A stretch of DNA of 64,000 nucleotides from DAIDKA01 sp035487155 (lineage in GTDB: Bacteria; Pseudomonadota; Gammaproteobacteria; Steroidobacterales; Steroidobacteraceae). The notes beneath the pieces are model-generated. The model saw only the letters and a program-made list of their open reading frames with translations. It did not search any database and was not told the origin of the DNA. The translations under genes were made by a program, and so were the position numbers. Shown piece by piece: positions 50,898-59,976 of this stretch. The stretch spans positions 1 to 64,000 of the forward strand of contig DATHMK010000007.1 of NCBI GenBank assembly GCA_035487155.1. The letters are read 5' to 3'. The first letter of the stretch is position 1. Each line of letters starts with the position of its first letter.

Positions 50898-53084
50898 ATG
50901 AAGGCGACTGGACTTGCCGCATTCATATCGATCGCCACACTGACGACAGGCCTCCTCGAGGCGGCCCCGCCGGCCACGCCGATACGACCCGTCACCGACA
51001 CCTATTGGGGCACGCCGGTGGTGGACAACTACCGGTACCTCGAGGACCTCAAGGCCCCTGAGGTCAAATCCTGGATGCGCGCCCAGGCCGACTATACCCG
51101 CGCGCAGCTGGCCCTCATTCCCGGACGTGCGGGGCTCCTGGCACGGATCCATGAACTGGCCAATACCGACACACGGCGCTCCGGCTTCGTGCAGCGCGGC
51201 CAGCGGTACTTCTATGAGCTGGCGGAGCCCGCCACGCAGCAACCCAAACTCTACTACCGCGATGGACTTGCCGGCGCGGAGCACCTGTTGATAGATCCCA
51301 ACACCCTGGGCATCGGCTCAGGTACTCACTATGCGCTCGACTACTTCGCGCCATCCTGGGACGGAAAACGCGTCGCCTACGGTCTGTCTGCGGGCGGATC
51401 CGAGGCCAGTGTCATGCATGTCATGGAAGTCGACAGCGGCAAGGTGCTGCCTGAGGCGATTTCCCGTACGGATCTCAATGTCATCAGCTGGTCCCACGAC
51501 AACGGTTCATTCTTCTATTTTCGGTTCAACGAAGCGGGCCCCGATACACCGGCCTCGGAACGGGAGTACAACGCCCCAACCTACCTGCACCGCGTCGGCG
51601 TAAATCCGAGCGGCGCCGGTGACCCGGTCGTGTTCGGGCGCGGCGTGTCCAAAACCATCGATGTGCCCGAAGGACAGGGGACTTACGTAGAAACCGCACC
51701 GGACTCAAACTTTGCCGTTGCGGTCGCAAACCACAATCTGGACGAGAATCCGTCCGATCTCTATGTTGCGCCCCTGCAATCCATCCACGGCGCCGACACC
51801 CCCTGGCGGCATTTTGCGGCGGTCGCCGACGGGGTCACGCAGGTGCAGCTGCATGAGGACACGCTGTACTTCCTCACTCTTGGCGGGTCACCGCGTTTTC
51901 GCATCATGGCCACCCCGCTCGCCCATCCTGATGTCAGGCATGCGCGCAGCGTCGTACCCGAGGGCCAAGGGGTCATCACTGATTTCGGCATCGCGCGCGA
52001 CGGACTGTACTACCGCGTGCGCAATGGCAGCGCTTCGCGTCTGTTCAGGGTCGACCTAGATGGTCAGCATGTCCGGCAGATTCCGCTGCCGTTCGCGGGC
52101 AACTTGTCCGATCTGGCGGTCGATGCGGCACAGCCCGGGGCGCTGTTCACTCTGGAGGGCTGGACGCAGGCGCCGCAGGTCGTTGCCTATGATCCGGCGC
52201 GCAATGCGAGCAGCAATCCCGGTCTCACGCCGGCGTCGAAGATCGACACTTCGCAGTTCGTCGCCGAAGAGGTGCTGGTCACAAGCTACGACGGCACGCG
52301 CATACCGTTGTCGATTCTGCATCGCAAGGATCTCAAGCGTGATGGCAGCGCCGCGACCATCATCGATGGTTATGGTAGCTACGGTGACGTCCTGGAGGCC
52401 GAATTCAAGCCCGCCTGGATGGCGTGGCTGGAGCGTGGCGGAGTGTACGCCCTGGCGCATGTACGCGGCGGAGGGGAACTGGGTGAGAGCTGGCATCAGG
52501 GCGGTTACCTGCGCACCAAACCGAATACCTGGCTGGACTTCATCGCCTGCAGCCAGTACCTGGTGGACCGGGGTTACACGCGCCCGGCGCGACTTGCGGG
52601 AACCGGCACCAGCGCCGGCGGTATCCTCATCGGCAATGCGATGGCTACCAGACCCGACCTGTACCGGGTGATCATCGACCAGGTCGGCATGTCCGATACA
52701 CTGCGCTCGGAAACTGAGCCAAACGGGCCGCCGAATATCTCCGAATTCGGATCCATAAAGACCGAGGAGGGCTTCCACGCCCTGTATGCGATGAGTGCCT
52801 ATGAGCACATCCGGGATGGGGTGGATTACCCCGCGGTGATGTATACCACGGGGGTCAACGATCCTCGCGTCGCCTCATGGCATATGCTGAAGATGACTGC
52901 CCGCACCCAGGCAGCCACCAGAAGTGGCCGCCCGGTGCTGCTGCGTATCGACTACGACGCCGGTCATGGCATCGGCTCAAACCGTGCTCAGCGTGAGCAG
53001 CAGCTGGCCGATGAGTGGGCTTTTGCGCTGTGGCAGATGGCTGACCCCGCCTTCCAACCCACAGCCGTCCCCTCAGCGCCCTGA
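50898..53084 (+). CDS. prolyl oligopeptidase family serine peptidase (S9A)
   Basis: The 728-residue precursor has a signal peptide (cleavage near residue 22). The S9 N-terminal region contains DTYWGTPVVDNYRYLED, a seven-bladed propeller follows, and the alpha/beta-hydrolase domain has GTGTSAGG (Ser572), GVNDPRV (Asp655) and DAGHGIG (His690). It cleaves short peptides after proline in the periplasm or outside. The nucleophile motif GTSAGG differs from the usual GGSNGG of prolyl oligopeptidase, a variant seen in some relatives. It follows the VOC gene by 29 bases. Confidence 0.92.
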   Translation: MKATGLAAFISIATLTTGLLEAAPPATPIRPVTDTYWGTPVVDNYRYLEDLKAPEVKSWMRAQADYTRAQLALIPGRAGLLARIHELANTDTRRSGFVQRGQRYFYELAEPATQQPKLYYRDGLAGAEHLLIDPNTLGIGSGTHYALDYFAPSWDGKRVAYGLSAGGSEASVMHVMEVDSGKVLPEAISRTDLNVISWSHDNGSFFYFRFNEAGPDTPASEREYNAPTYLHRVGVNPSGAGDPVVFGRGVSKTIDVPEGQGTYVETAPDSNFAVAVANHNLDENPSDLYVAPLQSIHGADTPWRHFAAVADGVTQVQLHEDTLYFLTLGGSPRFRIMATPLAHPDVRHARSVVPEGQGVITDFGIARDGLYYRVRNGSASRLFRVDLDGQHVRQIPLPFAGNLSDLAVDAAQPGALFTLEGWTQAPQVVAYDPARNASSNPGLTPASKIDTSQFVAEEVLVTSYDGTRIPLSILHRKDLKRDGSAATIIDGYGSYGDVLEAEFKPAWMAWLERGGVYALAHVRGGGELGESWHQGGYLRTKPNTWLDFIACSQYLVDRGYTRPARLAGTGTSAGGILIGNAMATRPDLYRVIIDQVGMSDTLRSETEPNGPPNISEFGSIKTEEGFHALYAMSAYEHIRDGVDYPAVMYTTGVNDPRVASWHMLKMTARTQAATRSGRPVLLRIDYDAGHGIGSNRAQREQQLADEWAFALWQMADPAFQPTAVPSAP

Positions 53085-56051
53085 TCTCCAGAAATCAGCG
53101 CCCGTCTCGAGCGTTCCGGTGTCGTAGGTGGCCGAACTCCAGGGGGCGCTGAGCCGGAAGTGCACATCCGAGTCGCAGCTGGCGAAGTCCAGCGTGATTT
53201 GCGTGCTGGCCGAGCCGCTGGTCGGGATGTCGCCCAGCACCACCGGGAACTTCGTGGGCGCCACCACGGTTGGCATGCACCGGCGTCCGGAGGTTTGCTG
53301 CAGGGTCACCGCGGTGATCTGGGTCGAGTAGGCCGGTCCCACATTGCCGTTGGTTGCCGTCACCGTCCAGATACGCGCATCGCGCGGCCCGGTTCTGCTG
53401 GTCACATTGAATCGCAGACCGAAGCCGGGCAGGTGCGTCGGATCGACGACGCCCCAGTACGCCGGCTTGGCCTGCAGGTTCATGTCGAACGGCAAGGGAT
53501 AGTCGGTACGCGTCACCGGGAAGCTGTCCAGCCAGGTATCGTCGTCCGCCATGCCCCAGAACGTGACGGCGCTGATCTTGTCCCGCAGGCGTCGGAACAC
53601 CTCGAAGTACTTCTCGTACAGCCAGCCCTGCTCCGCCAGGACGGAGGCCGGAATGCTGTTGCCATAGTTGGAGGTGTCGTCGCCGGCGTTGTACACGCTC
53701 ATATCCAGCTCGGTCACCTGTTGATCAAGATCCGGGAACTGCTGCGCCACAGTGTCGATGGCCGTGGCCATCGATTCGGGCGTCGGGAAATTGATCTGGT
53801 TGTGCATCTCGTGGCCGATGGCGTTGACCGGAACGCCGCGATCACGCAGTTCGTGCACCACCTTCACCAGACAGGCCAGTCGCGCCGAATCCTCGGTGCT
53901 GTATTCGTTTATGAACAGCTTCGTGCCCGGTGGCGCATATTGCTTCGCCGCCTTGAATGCGACATCCAGGTACCTCGCGCCCAGCACCCCATAGAACGGT
54001 CCGTGTACCAGACAGTCCGGCTGCGTTGGATCAATGGGCTCGTTCACGACGTCCCAGGCGTACACCCTGTTGCCGAAGTGTTGCACCTCGCTCTTGATGT
54101 GCTCCTGGATATTTGAGGTCACCAGGGCCTGGTTGGCGGCCGAATTGGTCCCATCGCCGATGGCGTAGGCGGGCGTCTGCTCGCCCGTCGACCACACCAG
54201 GTTCTGGCCGCGTACCCGCATCCTGGCGCACACCGCCTCGCCAACCTCGGCATCCCCATTGGTGTAGTCGTAGGTCCCCAGGCTCGGTTCGACGCTGCTC
54301 CACTTGAGATCATTTCCCGGAGTCATGCTGTCGAAATGCATCTGCAGAAGCTGTGCATGCGGCCCGGAAAGATCGGTGGTATCCACCGCCGCGCCGATCG
54401 GGAAGAAGCGCGAATAGCTCCGGTAGATTGAGGGAATGTTCGACTGTATGGTCGGTGGTGCCACATAACTGAGCTGGAAATCAGCGATGTAGAAAGACAC
54501 CAGGTCGTTACCCGATGCGGGCACCGTCTGCAGGTACAGAAAAGCCGAGCCCGGAGAGTACGCACTGGCCATCGTATAGCCGGTGACGCTGATCTGGTGC
54601 CACTTGCCATCCGCCGGCACGGTGACGCCCGGATAAGCGGTCACGCTGGGATAGCTCGTGTTGCCATCCAGCGTGGTCTGCAGGCTCATGTTGATGACAT
54701 GGGACGACCCGTCGGCCGGGGTCAACAGAACCCAGGTGCTGATGTTGTACTCCGAGCCCACGTACATCTTGTCGCTGACGTTGATCTGCGGGCCGTCGTA
54801 ATTGGCACTGCGCCCGGTGGTCAGCACGGCGCGCGCATCGTTGTTCGGGTCCAGGACCGGCGGCACCACGTTCGTCAACGTGGAATTGCCGGTTCTGGAA
54901 CTCCAACCGTCCAGGGCGCCATCGGCGAACGTGGTGGTGATTCCCGAATTGTCCTGCTGGCTCAGAGTCGGCGCAGGTGGGGCAAGCTCACTGATCACCA
55001 CATCGCCGATATAGAACGAATCCGTCGCACTGCTCGACTGGAAGTACAGAGTCAGGGCGGTCGGCGGCCCGGGCAGATTGCTGAAGCTGAAGGTGCCCGT
55101 GACCTTGGTCCATACGGCGCTGGAGAGCGCCCCGGAGGTTGCAATGTTGCCGAAGCTGCCGGCCGTGGCGCAGTCAGCCGTTTTGGTGGAAATCGTAACC
55201 GTGGGATTGCTGCTGTCTGGAGCCGCCAGCAGCACATAGGCCGTCACCTGGTAGGTCGCCCCGGCCACTACGTTGGGCACCGTAAGCAGGTTCAGGCCCG
55301 CGCCCATGTAACCCACTGTCCGATTGCTGACCAACAGGCTCAGCGCATCGCCGTTCGGATCCACAACCGGCGGTGCGGCATTGGTCAAGGTGTCACGCCC
55401 ATACGGCGCCCAGCCGTCCAGGCCTCCGTCGGAGAAGGTGTAGCTGGCAACGGGTGTGCCACCGGGAGGCGGCGCCGTCTCGGTGATGACCACGTTGGCC
55501 AAATAGAAGGATTGGGCGCTGGTGGCTCCCACCAGTTGCGCGTACAGGACCATGCCCGTTTCCGTGGTGCTCGCGGTGTAGCTGCCGCCGATCTGCACCC
55601 ATCCCGAATCGGTGACCGGCACCTGGTAGGAGCCGATGGTGTCGTAGCAGGTGCCACCGCTGCAGCTTGGATCGCTGCGCTTGATCGTGAAGTTCGCATT
55701 GGACGGGCTTTCCCCGCTGGTGAGCTGCACCCAGGCGGTGATGGTGTATTGCGCGCCGGCCAGGAGCACGGTGTTCAAGGATATGGACGGGCCACCCGCG
55801 CCACCGGCGCCGGTCGTGGTCAGCAAACTGAAGGAGGAACCGCTGTAGGCAGCGGCGTTCGAGGCCACCGGCGTACTGGCGCCATTGAAGGAGGTCCAGC
55901 CGTCCGCCGTTCCATCCGCAAAGCTGTACGTGGCGACGACTTGGGCGCTGACCGGGAACGATGCGCACAGTGCTGCGCCGACCAGAGCCACGCCGATCAG
56001 CACCCTGCGGCGAACGATGTTCAGGAACGAATAGCCCACGGAACGCAACAT
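53073..56051 (-). CDS. multidomain GH10 endo-xylanase with three carbohydrate-binding modules
   Basis: The 992-residue precursor starts at ATG 56051 with AGGGGAGC upstream. A signal peptide (about 1-36) is followed by three CBM4/9- or CBM22-like modules (about 37-195, 200-358, 372-532), each with an F(A/S)DG..DGW opening. The GH10 barrel (about 540-870) has acid/base Glu671 in DVVNEP and nucleophile Glu781 in VTELDMS. A further beta-sandwich domain (about 880-992) closes the protein. It would be secreted and cut xylan. A xyl-box-like operator lies 139 bases upstream. Its 3' end overlaps the peptidase gene by 12 bases. Confidence 0.93.
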   Translation of the reverse strand: MLRSVGYSFLNIVRRRVLIGVALVGAALCASFPVSAQVVATYSFADGTADGWTSFNGASTPVASNAAAYSGSSFSLLTTTGAGGAGGPSISLNTVLLAGAQYTITAWVQLTSGESPSNANFTIKRSDPSCSGGTCYDTIGSYQVPVTDSGWVQIGGSYTASTTETGMVLYAQLVGATSAQSFYLANVVITETAPPPGGTPVASYTFSDGGLDGWAPYGRDTLTNAAPPVVDPNGDALSLLVSNRTVGYMGAGLNLLTVPNVVAGATYQVTAYVLLAAPDSSNPTVTISTKTADCATAGSFGNIATSGALSSAVWTKVTGTFSFSNLPGPPTALTLYFQSSSATDSFYIGDVVISELAPPAPTLSQQDNSGITTTFADGALDGWSSRTGNSTLTNVVPPVLDPNNDARAVLTTGRSANYDGPQINVSDKMYVGSEYNISTWVLLTPADGSSHVINMSLQTTLDGNTSYPSVTAYPGVTVPADGKWHQISVTGYTMASAYSPGSAFLYLQTVPASGNDLVSFYIADFQLSYVAPPTIQSNIPSIYRSYSRFFPIGAAVDTTDLSGPHAQLLQMHFDSMTPGNDLKWSSVEPSLGTYDYTNGDAEVGEAVCARMRVRGQNLVWSTGEQTPAYAIGDGTNSAANQALVTSNIQEHIKSEVQHFGNRVYAWDVVNEPIDPTQPDCLVHGPFYGVLGARYLDVAFKAAKQYAPPGTKLFINEYSTEDSARLACLVKVVHELRDRGVPVNAIGHEMHNQINFPTPESMATAIDTVAQQFPDLDQQVTELDMSVYNAGDDTSNYGNSIPASVLAEQGWLYEKYFEVFRRLRDKISAVTFWGMADDDTWLDSFPVTRTDYPLPFDMNLQAKPAYWGVVDPTHLPGFGLRFNVTSRTGPRDARIWTVTATNGNVGPAYSTQITAVTLQQTSGRRCMPTVVAPTKFPVVLGDIPTSGSASTQITLDFASCDSDVHFRLSAPWSSATYDTGTLETGADFWRSGR

Positions 56052-56189
56052 CTTGCTCCCCTTTATTATCTGGCGCTGCTGCACTGCACCGCACTGTTGA
56101 CAAATCAACTGTTGAACAATCGGCTCAAGACCGGGGCCGGAGCTCATGTTTGTCTGGCGCGGAGCGTAAATGGCCGCACACATGTAAAA

Positions 56190-56203
56190 TGTGAGCGCTA
56201 CCA
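56190..56203 (-). promoter_or_regulatory. xyl-box-like LacI-family operator upstream of the xylanase
   Basis: On the xylanase strand the sequence reads TGGTAGCGCTCACA. It matches the Xanthomonas xyl-box, TGGTAGCGCTAACA, in 13 of 14 positions and has the AGCGCT centre of LacI-family operators. In Xanthomonas this site binds the repressor XylR, released by xylan-derived sugars. It lies in the 288-base gap (56052-56339) that must hold the xylanase promoter. No xylR gene is in the window. Confidence 0.7.
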
Positions 56204-56339
56204 TTCCCGCGCGCAGAGTCTAGGCGCGAGCCTAATTGAAAGTCAATCGGACAAACTCATAATCCGCGTGATTTTCAATCGGCAGTGGCTCAGCTCACGT
56301 TGCATGTTGATTTCGCAACGTTCGACTCATGCAGTGCTG

Positions 56340-57083
56340 TCAGCGGCGCCTGTCACGCAGCTTGCGGCGCGCAGTCCTTCCCGCCTGTGGCAGCTTCGAC
56401 GTGCTGGCCCCTGCGAGATTACAGAATGCGCAACTTTCCGCGATCGGACAGGCGCCGCAAATGGGGGTCGAGCGCCGGCAAAGCGATTGCCCGTGAATCT
56501 TCAGTAGCAGAAACGCACGCTGCCGCGCCGCAAAATCCGGGGCCACCTCCGAGCCGATAAGGCTTTGACCTGCAAGGTAGTCCCTGGTGTAGGACTTCAA
56601 CGTCGCACCCCTGTGCATGCGCACCGCGACCTGCGTGGCATTGGAGGGAACCGCCGCGATTGCGCGGATGCCGCCAAAAAGCATGATTCGGTCGGCGCCC
56701 GGATCGGAAATGCCCGGCATTCTCTTGAGTGCGCCGCGGATCTCATCCGGTGGTAGATACTTGAACGCCCGCCTCAGGTCGCCGCCGAACTTTCCCACGA
56801 CCGCGTTGGCGATGAACTTCACACGCTCGGTTCGCAATTCGGGTATGAGACCGCCGGCTTTCAGTGCCGCGGTCAGGGTGCCCGGTTTCGCCTTGATCAG
56901 CTGCTCCGGCCCGCTACCAATGCGTTCCCGCAGCGACTCCCAGCCTTTGGTGCAGGTCGCATCGCTGGCCGGATAGCCGCACTGCCACCAGATCAGAAAC
57001 TCATAGGGATCAACCGGCCAGCAGGGTGCTTGAGCACCGTAGTGGCGTTCCAATGCATCCAATTGTCCGGCGAAGCCCGACAT
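56340..57083 (-). CDS. HhH-GPD (endonuclease III-like) Fe-S protein, catalytic residues replaced
   Basis: The 247-residue protein has the endonuclease III/MutY layout: a helical domain, a HhH motif (MPGISDPGADRI, 122-132) and a C-terminal [4Fe-4S] cluster with Cys202, 209, 212 and 218 (C-X6-C-X2-C-X5-C). In endonuclease III the HhH carries catalytic Lys120 and an Asp138 follows 18 residues later. Here those positions are about Pro128 and Ser/Asn147-148. It might bind DNA without glycosylase action or use other residues. The C-terminal tail is basic (RRKLRDRRR). Confidence 0.83.
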   Translation of the reverse strand: MSGFAGQLDALERHYGAQAPCWPVDPYEFLIWWQCGYPASDATCTKGWESLRERIGSGPEQLIKAKPGTLTAALKAGGLIPELRTERVKFIANAVVGKFGGDLRRAFKYLPPDEIRGALKRMPGISDPGADRIMLFGGIRAIAAVPSNATQVAVRMHRGATLKSYTRDYLAGQSLIGSEVAPDFAARQRAFLLLKIHGQSLCRRSTPICGACPIAESCAFCNLAGASTSKLPQAGRTARRKLRDRRR

Positions 57084-57136
57084 GGCGCCAACGAATCTAT
57101 CCCCTCGGTGGCTGGTATCCGTTCAAGCTGAATGCG

Positions 57137-58012
57137 TCAGTTCCACCCGCCATTGGCGAGCTCGGGCGGCAGGATCCTCATGAATGCCTCGACCGCATGG
57201 ATCTGGCCGTCGTAGACCTTGAAGGCCTCCCATACGGTGAGTTTGTCCGGAGCCGTGTCGCGCACGTTCCACGCCATACGCAACCAAACGATTCCAAGGC
57301 GCTCATCCACGGCCGCCAGGCGTGTAGTGACCGGGCCTATGCGTTTGAAGATCGCGAGCGACTGCGTGCTGATGTTCTTGCAGGTGGGAGTGAAGACGCA
57401 GGCGGCTCCGGCCATCACCGCGCCGTTCTCGAGCCGGTAGGCATCGGGGGTGAATGGCGCACCGACCGCGGCGAAAGTGTCAGCGTTGTTCAGGCCCTTC
57501 GGGTAATGCATGGCGATCTCAATGGCCTTCTCCCGCGTCGCGAGCTGCTCGGGACGCGGCACGAAATTCATTTCCTCACTCGGCGCACTCAGCCCGTCGA
57601 TGTTGAAGCTCAGTCCCTCGGCGCGGGTGCGCGTCGAGACGGTTTCAATCTCGGTAATCTTTTCCGCGACGACCTTGATGCGTACGACCAGGATCAACGG
57701 CGCTCCGCTCTCCAGCACGACGACATCCGCGCCGGCCACGCCCGCACGCTCGTCCAGGAAGTCCTGGCGGTAGCCACGCAGGCTGGTCACGCTGTTGAGG
57801 ATGCTCACCTTGGCCAATGGTTTCTCAATCGCGTCCTCGGTCACGCGCAGGTTATCGGCCAGCGGCAGCTTGCTGGTGTCGTGCTTCAGCAGCGCATACA
57901 GATAACGGGTGATGGTGCCGCGCAGACACTCGCGATCGCAGCCTGATGGGGGCTGCGCGGCGCCGGCGGCCCAGGACAGAATGACGAGGCACAGTGCGAC
58001 TGTTGTTTTCAT
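57137..58012 (-). CDS. secreted DUF8021/SnoaL-like protein
   Basis: From ATG 58012 (AGGGGGGA upstream) the 291-residue precursor has a signal peptide (about 1-19) and begins its mature part with CDRECLRGTITRYLYALLKHDTSKLPLADNLRVTE. This pattern is typical of secreted SnoaL-like/DUF8021 proteins, which have two alpha+beta barrel-like halves. A second half has MHYPKGLNNAD and VWEAFKVYDGQIHAVEAFMRILP. No catalytic residues are defined for the family. It is next to the HhH-GPD gene on the same strand (53-base gap). Confidence 0.78.
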   Translation of the reverse strand: MKTTVALCLVILSWAAGAAQPPSGCDRECLRGTITRYLYALLKHDTSKLPLADNLRVTEDAIEKPLAKVSILNSVTSLRGYRQDFLDERAGVAGADVVVLESGAPLILVVRIKVVAEKITEIETVSTRTRAEGLSFNIDGLSAPSEEMNFVPRPEQLATREKAIEIAMHYPKGLNNADTFAAVGAPFTPDAYRLENGAVMAGAACVFTPTCKNISTQSLAIFKRIGPVTTRLAAVDERLGIVWLRMAWNVRDTAPDKLTVWEAFKVYDGQIHAVEAFMRILPPELANGGWN

Positions 58013-58119
58013 ATTCCCCCCTTGCAGACACTTTAGCCCATATAGGCGATTGGGCCCAAGGCCAGGGTTCTGCGGGGTCTTCTCACCGGCGCCCGCACGG
58101 AACTTGAGGTCATTCACTG

Positions 58120-58806
58120 GTGTCGAATCCGCAGGATCCGGGCGGGCAGGTTCGTCGTCAAATAACAAGCAGAGGCGCGGTGACACTGTCGCAAACTCGT
58201 TGGCGGCGAATAGTGCTCTTCGTGGCAATCGTGGTTGCGCACGTGCTCGTCGTACGTTTCTTTCCGGCGGCTCAAATGCCCCAGTCGGATCATCCAGAGC
58301 AGCAGATCGCCTTCGCCAGCCTCATGGCACCTGATGCCTCGCGGCGACAGCTGTCACCAGCCCGACCGCCGACACCGATTCACGCGGCGCGGGCAGGATC
58401 TGTCGTCCCCGCGGAGCGGATAGTGCCTGATGACCAGCGCCCGCAAAGCACTCCGGCGCCTGCCGTGGTCGACTGGGCGAAGCAGGCTGAGATGGTGGCG
58501 GCCGATCGTGTGCGAAGTGATGCGGAATCTTCGCGTCAGGCCGCGGCGCTATCAGGATGGCGAGCCAATGCGATGACCGGTGGGCAGCCGCCCGCACAGG
58601 CCGCTTTCGCCTGGGACCACTCGCGGATCCACCGATTCGAAGCCACGCCCCAGGGATTGATCGTAAACCTGAACGACCGATGCGCGCTTCTGATCACCGG
58701 TCTGGCGATATTGGGCGGTTGCAAATTGGGTCGCCTGCCGGTCCATGGCGACCTGTTTGCGCACATGTCGGAGACGCCCAATCTGAGCCAGGCACAGGAT
58801 CATTGA
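58120..58806 (+). CDS. single-pass membrane protein, conserved hypothetical
   Basis: The 228-residue product has one membrane helix (about 30-48, RRIVLFVAIVVAHVLVVRF), a Pro/Ala-rich periplasmic linker and a conserved C-terminal domain: FAWDHSRIHRFEATPQGLIVNLNDRCALLI, ILGGCKLGRLPVHGDLFAHM. The two Cys residues may form a disulfide. The layout recalls TonB-like proteins, with a short anchor, a rigid linker and a globular tip, but there is no TonB fold motif. GTG 58120 is the start used; GTG 58180 is an alternative. The 3' end overlaps the DsbA-like gene by seven bases. Confidence 0.77.
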   Translation: MSNPQDPGGQVRRQITSRGAVTLSQTRWRRIVLFVAIVVAHVLVVRFFPAAQMPQSDHPEQQIAFASLMAPDASRRQLSPARPPTPIHAARAGSVVPAERIVPDDQRPQSTPAPAVVDWAKQAEMVAADRVRSDAESSRQAAALSGWRANAMTGGQPPAQAAFAWDHSRIHRFEATPQGLIVNLNDRCALLITGLAILGGCKLGRLPVHGDLFAHMSETPNLSQAQDH

Positions 58807-59474
58807 TTCGCGGCTGATGGTGGCAGCGGTTCGGCTCCTGCCAGCTGCCGCAATATCCTCTCGAACACGGCCGCCGGTTGCCCGCCTTCAATGAGATGCC
58901 GGTCGTTGAGGATGACGGCCGGGACGCCGTTGATGCCATGGCTGCCATAAAAGCGCTCGCGGGCGCGTACCTCGGCAGCGTAGCGGTCCGATGCCAGGAT
59001 GGCCTGCGCCTCACCCGGATCAAGGCCGACCTGTGCGGCGATCCTGGCCAGAGTGGCGTGGTCGCTGGGATCTGCGCCGTCGGTGAAATAGGCGCTGAAC
59101 AGCGCCTGCTTCAGGTCCAGCTGCCTGCCCTCCAGACCCGCCCAATGCAGCAGTCGATGCGCGTCGAAGGTGTTGTAGATCCGGGTGCGCTTGTGCATGT
59201 CGAAGCGGAACCCGAGTTGCGCGCCCCGGGCGCGGATCATCTCCTGGCTCTGCGCGAACTGCTGCGGGGACGATCCGTATTTATGCGCGAGGTGCTCGGC
59301 GATGTCCTCGCCACCCGGACCCATGTCGGGATTGAGTTCAAAGGGCTGAAAATGCAGTTCGGCCTCCACCACGCCGCGCAGACCGGACAGCGCTGCAAGC
59401 AGCGACTGCAGTCCGATGGCGCACCAGGGACAGGACACATCGGATACGAAGTCGAGCTTGGTTATGGCGCTCAT
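58800..59474 (-). CDS. DsbA/FrnE-family thioredoxin-fold oxidoreductase
   Basis: The 224-residue protein has a thioredoxin fold with CPWC near the N-terminus (residues 15-18, SDVSCPWCAIG), an all-helical insertion (HLAHKYGSSPQQFAQSQEMIRARG) and the cis-Pro segment HGINGVPAVILNDRH. This matches the FrnE/2-hydroxychromene-2-carboxylate-isomerase-like group. FrnE-type proteins have disulfide-isomerase activity and can help oxidative-stress tolerance. There is no signal peptide, so it is cytoplasmic. It diverges from the hotdog gene at a 31-base gap. Confidence 0.9.
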   Translation of the reverse strand: MSAITKLDFVSDVSCPWCAIGLQSLLAALSGLRGVVEAELHFQPFELNPDMGPGGEDIAEHLAHKYGSSPQQFAQSQEMIRARGAQLGFRFDMHKRTRIYNTFDAHRLLHWAGLEGRQLDLKQALFSAYFTDGADPSDHATLARIAAQVGLDPGEAQAILASDRYAAEVRARERFYGSHGINGVPAVILNDRHLIEGGQPAAVFERILRQLAGAEPLPPSAANQ

Positions 59475-59505
59475 GGGCAGGCGTTATACCCTATCATCCA
59501 TCGTC

Positions 59506-59976
59506 ATGAAATCGCCTGGCGCAAGACTCCTCAAGCTGTGGCGGACGCTCAGTCCACTTCCCGGCGGCCAGTGGCTATTTGCGCAGATCTTCAGCTGGAT
59601 GGTTCCATACTCCGGTTCGGTCGGCCCGCGGGTGCGGGTGCTGGAACCGGGCCATGCCGAAATCGAGATTCCGGACCGGCGTTCCAACCGCCAGCACCTG
59701 GGCAGCGTGCATGCCATCGCCCTGATCAATGTCGCCGAGCAGGCGAGCGGGCTGGCGATGCTGGTCGGCCTGCCGGACGGCATCCGTGCCATCGTCACCC
59801 AGATATCGATGCAATACCTGAAGAAGGCGCGCGGCACGATACGCGCGGTCAGCACCGTGGCCATCCCGGCGATCACGGCCGACACGGAAATTGACGTGAC
59901 GGCAGACTGCCTGGACCCCGAGGGTACCGTGGTCGCACGCGCCACGGTTCGCTGGCGCGTGGGGCCTGCGCGTTGA
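59506..59976 (+). CDS. DUF4442 hotdog-fold thioesterase-like protein
   Basis: The 156-residue protein has a hotdog layout: LEPGHAEIEIPDRRSNRQHLGSVHAIALINVAEQASGLAMLVGLP, then IVTQISMQYLKKARGTIRAV and EIDVTADCLDPEGTVVARATVRWRV. These features match DUF4442/PaaI-like proteins, which often hydrolyse acyl-CoA thioesters. The ATG at 59506 is preferred; longer starts overlap the divergent DsbA-like gene. The stop overlaps the start of the nitronate-monooxygenase gene (TGATG), so they are co-translated and may act on related acyl substrates. Confidence 0.85.
   Translation: MKSPGARLLKLWRTLSPLPGGQWLFAQIFSWMVPYSGSVGPRVRVLEPGHAEIEIPDRRSNRQHLGSVHAIALINVAEQASGLAMLVGLPDGIRAIVTQISMQYLKKARGTIRAVSTVAIPAITADTEIDVTADCLDPEGTVVARATVRWRVGPAR

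Noticed and set aside
54597..56507. 636-residue open frame on the plus strand
   Set aside because: It is antisense to the xylanase gene, with Arg/Gly/His-rich low-complexity sequence and no motifs, so it is a shadow frame.
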